A stretch of DNA of 64,000 bases from Pseudomonas abyssi (GCF_002307495.1 NZ_NTMR01000016.1:62001-126000); one strand, 5' to 3'. Positions 25,214 to 36,800 are shown, counted from the first letter of the stretch. Notes: generated from the letters alone by a model not told the origin. Made by a program: numbers and translations.

Positions 25214-27252
25214 GCCGCTTCCCCGCTCAGGCCGCTGTGACGCAGCAGTGGATCAATCGATGGCTCGCGACCACGGAAGGCGACGAACAGCGCCATCGGT
25301 GCCTCGCTGCCGCCACGGGCAAGAATGTTGTCGCGGAAGGCGCGACCGGTCTCGGCGTTCAGTACACCCTCTTCCTCGAAGCGCGAGAAGGCATCAGCCG
25401 ACAGCACTTCTGCCCACTTGTAGCTGTAGTAACCCGCCGCATAGCCGCCAGCGAAGATGTGGCTGAAGCCGTTTTGGAAACGGTTGAACGACGGCACCTT
25501 GATGACCGCGATTTCCTTGCGCACTTGATCCAGCACCTGTTGAGCGCTCAGCTCGGGGTGCTTGCGCACGTGCAGTTCAAAGTCGAACAGCGAGAATTCG
25601 ATCTGGCGCAGCATGCCCAGGCCGGACTGGAAGTTCTTGGCCGCCAGCATCTTGTCCAGCAGGTCCTGCGGCAACGGCTCGCCGGTTTCATAGTGGCTGG
25701 AGATCAGCGCCAGGCCTTCCGGCTCCCAGCACCAGTTTTCCATGAACTGGCTGGGCAGCTCGACCGCGTCCCAGGCCACGCCGTTGATGCCGCTGGCAGA
25801 GGCGTAGTTCACCCGGGTCAGCAGGTGGTGCAGGCCGTGGCCGAACTCGTGGAACAGGGTGGTGACCTCGTCGTGGGTCAGCAATGCCGGCTTGCCGCCA
25901 ACCGCCGGAGTGAAGTTGCAGACCAGATAGGCAATCGGGCGCTGCAGGGCGCCGTCGGGCAGCAGCCGGCGGTCGCGGCAGCCATCCATCCAGGCGCCGC
26001 CGCGCTTGTTGGCGCGGGCGTACAGATCGAGGAAGAAGCGGCCGATGACTTCGCCTTGCTCAATCACCTCGAACAGGCGTGCGTCCTTGTGCCAGCGCTC
26101 GAACTCGGCGACTTCGCGCAACTGGATGCCGTAGAGTTTCTGGACGATACCGAACATGCCGTTGATCACGGTATCGATCGGGAAGTAGGGGCGCAGCATT
26201 TCCTGCGAGATGGCGTAACGCTGCTGGCGCAGTTGCTCGCTGTAGAAGCCAACGTCCCAGGGCTGCAGGTCGTCGCAGCCCTGTTCTGCGGCAAAAGCCT
26301 TCAGAGCGGCCAGATCCTGTTTCGCGAACGGCTTGCTGCGCTCGCCCAGGTCACGCAAAAAGCCGAGCACCTGATCGGTGCTTTCGGCCATCTTGGTCGC
26401 CAGCGACAGTTCGGCGTAGTTGGCAAAGCCCAGCAGCTCGGCCAGCTCCTGACGCAGCAGCAGAATCTCGTCGATGATCGGGCCGTTGTCGAACTGACCG
26501 GCGTTCGGGCCTTGATCGGAGGCGCGGGTGCAGAAGGCGGTATAGACCTCCTGACGCAGGGCGCGGTCGGTGGCGTAGGTCATGACCGGGAAGTAGCTGG
26601 GGAATTCCAGTGTGATCAGCCAGCCGTCCAGCTCGCGGGCCTCGGCGGCCTGTTTGGCCTGCGCCAGCGCGGACTCGGGCAGCCCGTCCAGCTGGGCCGC
26701 GTCGGTGATGTGTTTGGTCCATGCCTGGGTGGCGTCGAGCACCTGGTTGGAGAAGCTGCTCTGCAGCTCGGACAGACGCATTTGCAGCTCGCCGTAGCGC
26801 TTCTGCTGCTCCGGCGGCAGGGCAATGCCGGACAGTTTGAAGTCGCGCAGGGCATGCTCAAGGATGGTTTGCTGGGCTTGGTCCAGTGTGGCGAACTCGT
26901 CGCTGGCGGCGAGCTGCTGGTAGGCCTCAAACAGCGCCTGATTCTGGCCCATCTCGGTGTAGTACTGGCTCAACAGCGGCAGGCAGCTTTCGTAGGCTTC
27001 GCGCAGCTCGGGGCTGTTCATCACCGCATTCAGGTGGCTGACTGGCGACCAGGCACGGCCAAGACGTTCGCCCATGTCATCCTGCGGCTCGATCAGGTTG
27101 GCCCAGGTCCATTGCGCTGGCGGGTTGGCCAGCAGGGCATCGAGCTGCGCGCGGTTGTCGGCCAGAATCTGCTCGACGGCCGGTTTGACATGTTCGGCAC
27201 GGATCTCGGCAAAGGGTGGCAGATCGTAGGGTTGCAGCAGCGGATTGGGCAT
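25210..27252 (-). CDS. prlC: Oligopeptidase A (M3 family)
   Basis: A 680-residue cytosolic zinc metallopeptidase of the thimet oligopeptidase family, which degrades short peptides, including cleaved signal peptides. The zinc motif is LFHEFGHGLHHLLT (HExxH) around residue 470, with the third ligand Glu further on in WDAVELPSQFMENW. Length and the C-terminal FAGGYAAGYYSYKWAEVLSAD block fit the family. Confidence 0.96.
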   Translation of the reverse strand: MPNPLLQPYDLPPFAEIRAEHVKPAVEQILADNRAQLDALLANPPAQWTWANLIEPQDDMGERLGRAWSPVSHLNAVMNSPELREAYESCLPLLSQYYTEMGQNQALFEAYQQLAASDEFATLDQAQQTILEHALRDFKLSGIALPPEQQKRYGELQMRLSELQSSFSNQVLDATQAWTKHITDAAQLDGLPESALAQAKQAAEARELDGWLITLEFPSYFPVMTYATDRALRQEVYTAFCTRASDQGPNAGQFDNGPIIDEILLLRQELAELLGFANYAELSLATKMAESTDQVLGFLRDLGERSKPFAKQDLAALKAFAAEQGCDDLQPWDVGFYSEQLRQQRYAISQEMLRPYFPIDTVINGMFGIVQKLYGIQLREVAEFERWHKDARLFEVIEQGEVIGRFFLDLYARANKRGGAWMDGCRDRRLLPDGALQRPIAYLVCNFTPAVGGKPALLTHDEVTTLFHEFGHGLHHLLTRVNYASASGINGVAWDAVELPSQFMENWCWEPEGLALISSHYETGEPLPQDLLDKMLAAKNFQSGLGMLRQIEFSLFDFELHVRKHPELSAQQVLDQVRKEIAVIKVPSFNRFQNGFSHIFAGGYAAGYYSYKWAEVLSADAFSRFEEEGVLNAETGRAFRDNILARGGSEAPMALFVAFRGREPSIDPLLRHSGLSGEAA

Positions 27253-27380
27253 GGCGGGTATCCTGATTCGATCGATGACTTACAATGCGTCCATGGTAAT
27301 CAACTCGGGCGCGCTTGGCATCGTGACTTCGTTAGAAGTTCTCAATGACGGCGATAGCCGCAAAATTCAAGGGTAAGACA

Positions 27381-27923
27381 ATGAACGTACGTGGATTCAG
27401 GGACTGGCAGCCGGTGCTGGGTGACCGGGTGTTTGTTGACCCCTCGGCCGTGGTACTGGGCGATGTAGAGCTGGGTGACGACTGCTCGGTGTGGCCCGGC
27501 GCGATCATTCGCGGCGACATGCACCGCATCCGCATCGGCGACCGCACCAGCGTGCAGGATGGCAGCGTGCTGCATATTACCCACGCGGGCCCGTTCAACC
27601 CGGACGGTTATCCGCTGACCATCGGCGATGACGTGACCATTGGTCACAAGGTGCTGCTGCATGGCTGCAGCATCGGCAGCCGGGTGCTGGTCGGTATGGG
27701 CAGCATTGTCATGGATGGCGCGGTGGTCGAGGACGAGGTGATCATCGGTGCCGGCTCGTTGGTGCCGGCCAGCCGCACGCTGGAAAGCGGCTATCTGTAT
27801 ATGGGTAGCCCGGCCAAACAGGTGCGTGCGCTGACCGACAAGGAGCGTGAGTTCTTTACCTACTCGGCGGCCAACTATGTGCGCCTGAAGGACCAGCATC
27901 TGCTGGAGAACTACGCGGACTAG
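27381..27923 (+). CDS. Gamma-carbonic-anhydrase-like hexapeptide repeat protein
   Basis: A 180-residue left-handed beta-helix protein built of hexapeptide repeats (VVLGDVELGDDCSVWPGA, IRIGDRTSVQDGSVLH, TIGDDVTIGHKVLLHGC). Histidines at HITHAG, IGHK and LLHGC occupy the positions that bind metal between trimer subunits in gamma carbonic anhydrases (YrdA/CaiE-like). Whether it hydrates CO2 is not known. The frame is open from 27345, but AAGGG lies 8 nt before ATG 27381. It is divergent from prlC. Confidence 0.85.
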   Translation: MNVRGFRDWQPVLGDRVFVDPSAVVLGDVELGDDCSVWPGAIIRGDMHRIRIGDRTSVQDGSVLHITHAGPFNPDGYPLTIGDDVTIGHKVLLHGCSIGSRVLVGMGSIVMDGAVVEDEVIIGAGSLVPASRTLESGYLYMGSPAKQVRALTDKEREFFTYSAANYVRLKDQHLLENYAD

Positions 27924-27951
27924 CTGACGGCGACTATACTCCGCCGTCAGC
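27923..27951. terminator. Hairpin after the carbonic-anhydrase-like gene
   Basis: Stem GCTGACGGCG (27923-27932) / CGCCGTCAGC (27942-27951), loop 9 nt. The loop holds TATACT, a good -10 for the next gene, so this site may combine an end and a start of transcription. No T-run. Confidence 0.5.
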
Positions 27952-27978
27952 GGGTGCGAGCAAGGAGAGGCAAACGAC

Positions 27979-29052
27979 GTGAACGGGAAGTTCCCAATGG
28001 ACGAGGCGGCGGGTAACGGTCTGGGCGAACAGGCGCGCAGGTCGTTGTTGCAGCTGATCTTCGTGTCCACCGGCGTCCTGCTCTGGGGCTTCGCCTGGCT
28101 GCAGTTCGACAACAACAATGCCCTGCTGGCGAGCCTGGAAATCGCCGTGGGGGCGCTGCTGGTCTGGGCCGCCTGGCATATGCGTCAGGTACGTTGGTTG
28201 ACGCCCTGGATTTACGCTTACCTGCTGCCCACCTTCTGCTTCCAGATCTACATCATGCTGATGCCGGCCGCCTCCATGACGGCCTTTGTCTGGATCTACA
28301 TGGTGCCGATGCTGGCGTACCTGTTGCTGGGGCGCAAAGCCGGCCTGCTGCTGTCGTTACCCTTCATGTTGCTGGCGGTAGTGCTGTACGTGATCCGCTA
28401 TGCCGATCTGCAGACAGCGCACGGGCTGATCGATCTGGGCAACGCGGTGATCTGCGGCTTGATGATCCTGTTGTTTGTGCACTTTTACGAAGTGCGCCGA
28501 GCCAACGCCCAGCAGACGCTGGAGCGGCTGGCGGAAACCGATGCGCTCACCGGGGTCTACAATCGAGGACGCTTCCAGCAATTATTCGAACAGTGCATTG
28601 AGCAGGGGCAGCGCAGTGGCGACGGTTTTGCCCTGGTGTTGCTGGATGTCGATCACTTCAAGCAGGTCAACGATGGCTGGGGGCATGAAGTCGGCGATCG
28701 TGCCCTGCGCCACTTGTGCAAAGTGCTGAAGCGCCGCCTGCGCAAGACCGATGTGATCGGACGGCTGGGCGGTGAGGAGTTTGGTCTGTTGTTGCGCAGC
28801 ACCGATGCGCAGGCTGCCGAACAGCTGGTGCAGACTCTCTGCAGTCAGTTGCAGCAGACGCCGCTGACCTGGGGCGACAAACAGGAGCTGCGCATTACCG
28901 CGACCTTTGGCGTGGCGCACTGGCCGAGCGATGCGCTGGACGCCGAGAGCCTGTATCGTCGTGCCGACCAGCGTCTGTACCGGGGCAAGGCCTATGGCCG
29001 CAACCGGGTGATCAGCCAGGGTGGCCCATTGCAGATCAGCGAGCTTGGCTGA
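27979..29052 (+). CDS. Membrane diguanylate cyclase
   Basis: A 357-residue protein. About residues 25-175 form six transmembrane helices, and the C-terminal 170 residues a GGDEF domain starting LAETDALTGVYNRGRF. The active-site loop is GGEEF, a functional variant, with the inhibitory RxxD site (RKTD) five residues before it. It should make c-di-GMP under feedback control. The membrane part would sense an unknown signal. The start is GTG with AAGGAGAGG 8 nt upstream; an ATG 18 nt later is also in frame. Confidence 0.9.
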   Translation: MNGKFPMDEAAGNGLGEQARRSLLQLIFVSTGVLLWGFAWLQFDNNNALLASLEIAVGALLVWAAWHMRQVRWLTPWIYAYLLPTFCFQIYIMLMPAASMTAFVWIYMVPMLAYLLLGRKAGLLLSLPFMLLAVVLYVIRYADLQTAHGLIDLGNAVICGLMILLFVHFYEVRRANAQQTLERLAETDALTGVYNRGRFQQLFEQCIEQGQRSGDGFALVLLDVDHFKQVNDGWGHEVGDRALRHLCKVLKRRLRKTDVIGRLGGEEFGLLLRSTDAQAAEQLVQTLCSQLQQTPLTWGDKQELRITATFGVAHWPSDALDAESLYRRADQRLYRGKAYGRNRVISQGGPLQISELG

Positions 29053-29194
29053 GCGCGTTTCGGCCTGCGGATTGGCGTCCGATCAAGTGCGTGAATAGTA
29101 GGTCGGTTCGCGCGGGTCCCTGGCGATGTTCGTTTATGATCCGGGAGTTCGCGGAGTTTTCCGCTCATTCATCCATTCAAACGAGAGGCATCCG

Positions 29195-30217
29195 ATGTCT
29201 GCTTATAGCAACCGTAAAGTCGTGCTCAACAAGCGCCCGCAGGGTGAAATCCAGGATGGCGATCTGGTTCTCAAAGAAGAGACGGTACGTGATCTGAAAG
29301 ACGGTGAAGTCCTGATCAAGACCCTGTGGCTGTCGCTGGACCCCTACATGCGTCCGCGTATGAACGACAGCAAGGGCTACATGGATCCGATCGAAATCGG
29401 TGCGCCGATTGTCGGCGAGAGCGTTGGTCGCGTTGTTGAGTCCAAGTCCGACAACTACCAGGTCGGTGATGTGGTTACCGTGTACTCCGGCTGGCAGGAG
29501 TACTGCATCATCCCAGGCAACGCCGAGATGGTCTACAAGATCAAGGACCAGGGCGTGCCGCTGCAGACCTATCTGGGTGTGGCCGGCATGCCGGGCCGCA
29601 CCGGCTATTGCGGCCTGATGTACGTGGGCAAGCCCAAGTCGGGCGAGACCGTCGTTGTGGCTGCCGCGTCCGGCCCGGTCGGCACCGTGGTTGGCCAGAC
29701 TGCCAAGCAGGAAGGTTGCCGCGTGGTCGGTATCGCCGGTGGCCCGGAAAAGTGCCGTTATGTGGTCGAGGAGCTGGGTTTTGATGCCTGCATCGATTAC
29801 AAAGCCGGCAACCTGGACGCAGACCTGGCGGCAGCCTGCCCGAACGGCATTGACGTGTACTTCGAGAACGTCGGTGGCGAGGTGGCCAAGGCTGTGGCCA
29901 AGCTGATCAACCCGGGTGCCCGCGTGCCGATCTGTGGCTACGTATCGGCCTACAACGCGGAAGATCAGAGCAAGGTTGAAACCCCGTTCCACATCTTCGG
30001 CGCGCTGGATCCCAAGCCGGAGCATCGCTTCTTCCTGGTCACCGAGTGGCAGGACAAGCACCAGGAGATCACCGCGCTGCTGGCTGAGCAGGTAGCTTCC
30101 GGCAAGCTGAAGTACAGCGAGACCGTAGCCGAAGGCCTGGAGAACGCCGTTGAGGCATTCAAAGGCATGCTCAAGGGCAAGAACTTCGGCAAGCAACTGG
30201 TGCATATCGCCGACTGA
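29195..30217 (+). CDS. NADP-dependent oxidoreductase of the CurA/leukotriene B4 dehydrogenase type (MDR family)
   Basis: A 340-residue medium-chain zinc-independent reductase. It has the substrate-domain motif LWLSLDPYMRPRMND, the central GVAGMPGRTGYCGLMYVG and the nucleotide-binding VVVAAASGPVGTVVGQTAK followed by CRVVGIAGGPEKC. Family members reduce the double bond of enones using NADPH. The frame is open from 29126, but GAGAGG precedes ATG 29195. It is a single gene with a hairpin after it. Confidence 0.9.
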   Translation: MSAYSNRKVVLNKRPQGEIQDGDLVLKEETVRDLKDGEVLIKTLWLSLDPYMRPRMNDSKGYMDPIEIGAPIVGESVGRVVESKSDNYQVGDVVTVYSGWQEYCIIPGNAEMVYKIKDQGVPLQTYLGVAGMPGRTGYCGLMYVGKPKSGETVVVAAASGPVGTVVGQTAKQEGCRVVGIAGGPEKCRYVVEELGFDACIDYKAGNLDADLAAACPNGIDVYFENVGGEVAKAVAKLINPGARVPICGYVSAYNAEDQSKVETPFHIFGALDPKPEHRFFLVTEWQDKHQEITALLAEQVASGKLKYSETVAEGLENAVEAFKGMLKGKNFGKQLVHIAD

Positions 30218-30231
30218 CCGTGAACTGCCTA

Positions 30232-30265
30232 CCTGTTTCGGGCGCCCTGACGCGCCCGAAACAGG
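30232..30265 (+). terminator. Hairpin after the CurA-like oxidoreductase
   Basis: A 13-bp perfect stem CCTGTTTCGGGCG (30232-30244) / CGCCCGAAACAGG (30253-30265), with an 8-nt loop, starting 15 bp after the stop. No T-run follows. Confidence 0.65.
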
Positions 30266-30486
30266 GCCTCGGCTGCTGTTCAGCGGTCGATCGTGACGCC
30301 CCCGCCTTTCGCCTTTCTGGCGACACATTCTGACCAGTTCGACGACTTTTGGTACAGAAACTGCATTGTTCTGCACTGTCCTGAGCCGGGCTGCCTATAC
30401 CTGCTCAGTGGCTGCACTACTCTGGTGCGCAGGCTGTTTGGTCGCGCTATCAAAGTGCCAGTTTCCAAATGGAACAGGTATCACCT

Positions 30487-33400
30487 ATGCCCATCTCGAT
30501 GATCGATGTTCTGTGGTTGGTCTTGTGTGCTGGTCTGGTGTTCAACATGCAGATTGGCTTTCTCTGTCTTGAGTCGGGGCTGACCCGCAGCAAGAACGCG
30601 ATCAATGTGGCCGTGAAGAACATGGCCGACCTCAGTCTTGCAGTGTTCTGCTACTGGTTGTTCGGTTTTGGGCTGATGTTCGGTGGCAGCGCGGGTGGCT
30701 GGTACGGCGAAGGGTTTGCCATGTTGCCGTTCACCGATACCTGGCATTCGGCCTTCTTTCTCTTTCAGGCGATGTTCTGCACCACGGCAGCGACCATCGT
30801 GTCCGGCGCCGCCGCCGAACGCATGCGCTTTGCTTCCTACCTGCTGGTGGCGTTGCTGATCGCCGGGCTGATCTACCCGCTGTTCGGCCATTGGGCCTGG
30901 GGTGGCGTATTCACTGATGGCCTGGGCTGGTTGGCGGCGCGCGGTTTCGTCGATTTTGCCGGCTCCACCGTGGTCCACGGTGTTGGCGGTTGGGTGGCGC
31001 TGGCGGTGATTCTGATTCTGGGCCCGCGTCAGGGCCGCTTTGATCAGGACCGCGACGGCCGCAGCATGCCCGGCTCCAACCTGCCGCTGGCCATGCTCGG
31101 CGCGCTGATGCTGATGTTTGGCTGGTTCGGCTTCAACGGGGGCAGCACCCTGAGCTTCGATGGTCGGGTGCCGGGTATCATCGCCAATACGGTGCTGGCG
31201 GCCATCGCCGGCACCCTGGGCGGGATGGTCATGTCCTGGTGGCGCTGGCGTCTGGTGGACCCGGTCTACCCGCTCAATGGCATGATTGCCGGGATGGTGG
31301 CCATTACCGCAGGCGCCCATGTGATGGATGCGCCGGCGGCGTTTTTCGTCGGCCTGGTTGGCGCTGTGGTGATGTATCTGGCCGACCGCCTGTTGAATCA
31401 TCTGCGCATCGACGATGCCGTGGGCGCGGTCCCGGTGCACCTGGCCAGTGGCATCTGGGGCACCCTGGCGGTCGCGCTGTTTGCCAATCTGCAGACGCTG
31501 GGCACGGGGCTGAGCCGCACCCAGCAACTGGTGGCGCAACTCGAGGGTGTGGTGGTGGCCGGGCTCTGGGCTTTTGGTGTCACCTGGCTGCTGCTACGCC
31601 TGATCAATCGCTTCTGGCCGATGCGGGTCACGCCCGAGGACGAGCTGGCCGGCCTGAACGTATCCGAGCACGGCGCGCGCACCGAGTTGATCGAGTTGCT
31701 GGAGGCGATGGCCGCGCACCAGCGCGATGGCCGCTTTGAGCGTGATGTGCCGGTCGAACCCTTTACCGAGGTCGGCCAGATTGCTGCCCAGTACAATAAG
31801 GTAATCCATGCTCTGCGGCGGGCGGTGGGGGTCACCCAGAGCATCATCCGCGACATTCGCGACGGCGTGGTGACCTGCAACCGCGAGGGCGTGCTGGCCA
31901 CCTGCAACCCGGGTGCCGAGCGTTTGTTTGGGCTACCGGCCGGGCTGCTGATTGGTCAGCCGCTGGGCCGGCTGGTGGCCGAGCGCAACTGGAGTGGCTT
32001 GCCTTTGCCGGAGGCGGGCAGCGAGACCAAACAGGAGGTGCTGTTCAGCCGTAACGAGCACGATCAGTTTGTGGCCGAGCTGACGGTCAGCCAGGGCGCG
32101 CTGGAGGATGAGCACTACACCTGTCTGATTCGCGATATCACCGAGCGGCGGCGCATCGAGCAGCAGCTGTTTCAGGAAAAGATGCTGGCGCAGGTGACCC
32201 TGGCCTCGATTGGCGATGGCGTGATTACCACCGGGCCGGACGCACGGGTGCGCTACCTTAATCCGGTCGCTGAACAGTTGACCGGCTGGACCGAGGAAGA
32301 GGCCAGCGATCGACCGCTGGATGAGATCTACTGCCTGTTTGACGAGGTTACCGGGGACAGTCTGCTGAACCCGGTCAGCGCCATGTTGCGGCGCTACCGG
32401 CAGGCGCTTAGCCGCCAGCCCGGCAGCATGTCGCAGTTGCGCCGGCGTGACGGCAGCGAAGTGTCGGTACAGGACGCGGTGGCGCCGATTCGTGATGCCG
32501 AGGGGCACATCATTGGTGCCGTGCTGACCTTTCGCGATGTGACCGCCAATCGCCGCTTGGCACGTGAGCTGTCCCATCAGGCGGCCCACGACACCCTGAC
32601 CGGACTGGTCAACCGCAAGGAGTTCGAGCGCCGGGTTGCCCAGGCACTGCAGCGCCATGAGAACAGCGCCGGGGAGCAGGTGCTCTGCTACATGGATCTG
32701 GACCAGTTCAAGATCGTCAACGACACCTGCGGCCATGCCGCCGGCGACGAACTGCTGCGGCAGCTGGCTAAACTGTTTCAGTCGCACATTCGCAGCTCCG
32801 ACGTGCTGGCGCGTCTGGGCGGCGATGAATTTGGCCTGCTACTCAGCGGCTGTACGCTGGAGGAGGCGGTGCCGATAGTCGAGGGTATTCGTACCCTGGT
32901 GGAGGAGTATCGCTTCAGCTGGGAGGGCAAGACCTTTGCCGTCGGGGTGAGCATCGGCCTGGTGCCGGTCGAATCGCAGCTGGCCAGTCTGGATGTGCTG
33001 CTCGGCGCCGCCGACAGCGCCTGTTACGCCGCCAAGGACGCGGGGCGCAACCGTATCCACCTGTACCAGGCCGATGATGCGCAGATGCAGGAGCGGCGGG
33101 GCGAGATGCAATGGGTCAACCGCCTACGCCAGGCGCTGGACGCCGACCTGCTGCGTTTGTACGTGCAACCCATCTACCCGATCAGCGAGCGCGACAGCCA
33201 GCCCGGTTATGAGGTGCTGGTACGGCTGCTGGGTAACGACGGTCAGGTGATTCCGCCTGGCGCCTTTATGCCGGCGGCCGAACGTTATGACCTGGCGTCG
33301 GCGATTGATCGCTGGGTGGTGGGCAACTTCCTGGCCTGGTTGGGCGATTACAACCGCCGCCGCAGCGGGCCGCTGGGCAATTACTCGATCAACTTATCGG

Positions 33401-33876
33401 CAGCGTCGCTGGGCGAGGAAGGCTTTCTCGACTTCGTACTGGAGGCGCTGGAGCGTCATCAAGTGCCCACCAGCCATGTCTGCTTTGAAATCACCGAAAC
33501 CAGCGCAGTGTCCAACCTGGGCAAGGCGGTTGAGTTCATGCGCGGTTTGCGGGACATCGGCTGCCAGTTTGCGCTGGATGACTTTGGCTCCGGGTTGTCG
33601 TCCTTTGCCTACCTGAAATCGCTGCCGGTCGATTATCTGAAGATCGACGGAGTGTTCGTCAAGGACATCGCCAGCGACCCGATCGCCCGCGCCATGGTCG
33701 CCTCGATCAACACCATTGGCCACGAGATGGGACTGCAGACGGTGGCGGAGTTTGTCGAGAGCGAGGCCATTCTCGAACAGCTGCGCGAGCTGGGCGTGGA
33801 TTACGCGCAGGGCTTCCATCTGGGGCGCCCGCAACCACTCAGCGAGCTGGACGGCGTGCGCATGATGCCGCGTTAG
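30487..33876 (+). CDS. Ammonium transporter domain fused to PAS-PAS-GGDEF-EAL
   Basis: A 1129-residue protein. Residues 1 to about 395 are an Amt/Rh channel (LCLESGLTRSKNAINVAVKN; FCTTAATIVSGAAAERMRF) that keeps both pore histidines (AGSTVVHG and AVPVHLASGIWG). A linker and two PAS domains follow (VTCNREGVLATCNPGAERLFG; VRYLNPVAEQLTGWTEEEA). The GGDEF motif is at residue 778, with an RSSD inhibitory site five residues before it. The EAL domain has EVLVR from residue 909, DDFGSG at 1031, KIDG and a QGFHLG end. Both enzymatic cores look intact. This suggests a sensor coupling ammonium to c-di-GMP level. ATG 30487 (AGGT 7 nt upstream) is preferred to 30469. Confidence 0.92.
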   Translation: MPISMIDVLWLVLCAGLVFNMQIGFLCLESGLTRSKNAINVAVKNMADLSLAVFCYWLFGFGLMFGGSAGGWYGEGFAMLPFTDTWHSAFFLFQAMFCTTAATIVSGAAAERMRFASYLLVALLIAGLIYPLFGHWAWGGVFTDGLGWLAARGFVDFAGSTVVHGVGGWVALAVILILGPRQGRFDQDRDGRSMPGSNLPLAMLGALMLMFGWFGFNGGSTLSFDGRVPGIIANTVLAAIAGTLGGMVMSWWRWRLVDPVYPLNGMIAGMVAITAGAHVMDAPAAFFVGLVGAVVMYLADRLLNHLRIDDAVGAVPVHLASGIWGTLAVALFANLQTLGTGLSRTQQLVAQLEGVVVAGLWAFGVTWLLLRLINRFWPMRVTPEDELAGLNVSEHGARTELIELLEAMAAHQRDGRFERDVPVEPFTEVGQIAAQYNKVIHALRRAVGVTQSIIRDIRDGVVTCNREGVLATCNPGAERLFGLPAGLLIGQPLGRLVAERNWSGLPLPEAGSETKQEVLFSRNEHDQFVAELTVSQGALEDEHYTCLIRDITERRRIEQQLFQEKMLAQVTLASIGDGVITTGPDARVRYLNPVAEQLTGWTEEEASDRPLDEIYCLFDEVTGDSLLNPVSAMLRRYRQALSRQPGSMSQLRRRDGSEVSVQDAVAPIRDAEGHIIGAVLTFRDVTANRRLARELSHQAAHDTLTGLVNRKEFERRVAQALQRHENSAGEQVLCYMDLDQFKIVNDTCGHAAGDELLRQLAKLFQSHIRSSDVLARLGGDEFGLLLSGCTLEEAVPIVEGIRTLVEEYRFSWEGKTFAVGVSIGLVPVESQLASLDVLLGAADSACYAAKDAGRNRIHLYQADDAQMQERRGEMQWVNRLRQALDADLLRLYVQPIYPISERDSQPGYEVLVRLLGNDGQVIPPGAFMPAAERYDLASAIDRWVVGNFLAWLGDYNRRRSGPLGNYSINLSAASLGEEGFLDFVLEALERHQVPTSHVCFEITETSAVSNLGKAVEFMRGLRDIGCQFALDDFGSGLSSFAYLKSLPVDYLKIDGVFVKDIASDPIARAMVASINTIGHEMGLQTVAEFVESEAILEQLRELGVDYAQGFHLGRPQPLSELDGVRMMPR

Positions 33877-33933
33877 GTTTTTTTTACCTTGTCAGGGTTA
33901 TAAATACCTATAATGATATGGGTAATAATAACC
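33876..33933 (+). promoter_or_regulatory. Three NorR boxes upstream of norQ
   Basis: Three GGT-N7-ACC elements at 33876-33888, 33896-33908 and 33921-33933, start-to-start 20 and 25 bp. This is the core recognised by NorR in Ralstonia, related to the GT-N7-AC core in E. coli. The first overlaps the stop codon of the preceding gene. The last begins 55 bp before the sigma54 -24 element, suited to an enhancer cluster. The ric promoter has the same layout. Confidence 0.85.
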
Positions 33934-33974
33934 GTTAAGAGAAAATAGTTTTTATTTTTCAAAGGCTTATTTGT

Positions 33975-33990
33975 TGGCATGATGGCTGCT
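33975..33990 (+). promoter_or_regulatory. Sigma54 (-24/-12) promoter of the nor operon
   Basis: TTGGCATGATGGCTGCT has GG at 33976-33977 and GC at 33988-33989 with exactly 10 bp between, matching TGGCACG-N4-TTGC at all but two positions. Transcription would start near 34000, leaving a 25-nt leader with AAGGAG at 34013. Confidence 0.85.
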
Positions 33991-34024
33991 CTGTTTTGGT
34001 CTACTAGGCCAAAAGGAGTGCGTC

Positions 34025-34846
34025 ATGCCCTCAGTTACAACCCACTTGCGTTCTGCGTCGGACGAGGTGGTTTTCTATCAGGCCGCTGGCAACGAAGTCG
34101 AGCTGTTTGAGCGTGCGGATCACTTTGGTCTGCCGCTCTTGATCAAAGGCCCGACCGGCTGCGGTAAGACCCGTTTTGTCCAGCACATGGCTGAGCGTCT
34201 GGGACGCAAGCTCTACACTGTGGCTTGCCATGACGACCTGACCAGCGCGGACCTGGTCGGTCGCCACTTGATCGGTGCCCAAGGCACCTACTGGCAGGAT
34301 GGCCCCCTGACCCGGGCTGTGCGCGAGGGCGCCATCTGCTACCTCGATGAAATCATTGAGGCGCGTAAAGATATTACCGTCGTGGTGCATCCGCTGGCCG
34401 ATGACCGGCGTCTGCTGCCGCTTGATGCGACCGGGGAGCTATTGCAGGCCGCTCCCGGCTTCATGTTGGTGGTGTCCTATAACCCTGGCTATCGCAACCT
34501 GCTCAAAGGGCTCAAGCCCAGTACGCGTCAGCGTTTCGTGGCGCTGTCCTTCGATTATCCGCACACCGAGCTGGAAACGCACATTGTCTGTCGCGAGTCC
34601 GGCCTTGCCCCGCCGCAGGCAGAGCAACTGGTGCGCCTGGCACAGGCGCTGCGCCAGCTCGGCGAGCACGATCTGGAAGAAGCCCCCTCGACCCGCCTGC
34701 TGATCCATGCCGCTCGCCTGATACAGGCTGGGCTAGCCCCCTTGGACGCCTGTCGGGTGGGTATATGCGAGGCGCTGACCGATGACGCCGTGGCACTGCA
34801 GGCGCTGCACGATATTGCTGCGCTGCACCTGGCAGTCACCCCCTGA
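34025..34846 (+). CDS. norQ: NorQ/NirQ MoxR-type AAA+ ATPase
   Basis: A 273-residue AAA+ protein of the CbbQ/NirQ/NorQ group, which works with the VWA protein NorD to activate NO reductase, probably by helping insert the nonheme iron. Walker A is GPTGCGKT near residue 45, Walker B ICYLDEI, and sensor region VVSYNPGYRN. It is first in the operon, directly behind the NorR/sigma54 promoter, unlike the norC-norB-first order I know from P. aeruginosa and P. stutzeri. Confidence 0.92.
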   Translation: MPSVTTHLRSASDEVVFYQAAGNEVELFERADHFGLPLLIKGPTGCGKTRFVQHMAERLGRKLYTVACHDDLTSADLVGRHLIGAQGTYWQDGPLTRAVREGAICYLDEIIEARKDITVVVHPLADDRRLLPLDATGELLQAAPGFMLVVSYNPGYRNLLKGLKPSTRQRFVALSFDYPHTELETHIVCRESGLAPPQAEQLVRLAQALRQLGEHDLEEAPSTRLLIHAARLIQAGLAPLDACRVGICEALTDDAVALQALHDIAALHLAVTP

Positions 34847-34907
34847 AAACAACGCGCCTGCGCCGTTACCGGACGCCGGCCAGCCCACACCACCTGAGGA
34901 GATCACG

Positions 34908-36796
<1,889 letters not shown>

Positions 36797-36800
36797 CGCT

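Noticed and set aside
25237-27348. A 703-codon open frame on the plus strand antisense to prlC
   Set aside because: prlC on the minus strand has complete M3 motifs. The antisense frame is composed of Gln/His/Val/Gly/Ala-rich text typical of the mirror of high-GC codons and has no domain.
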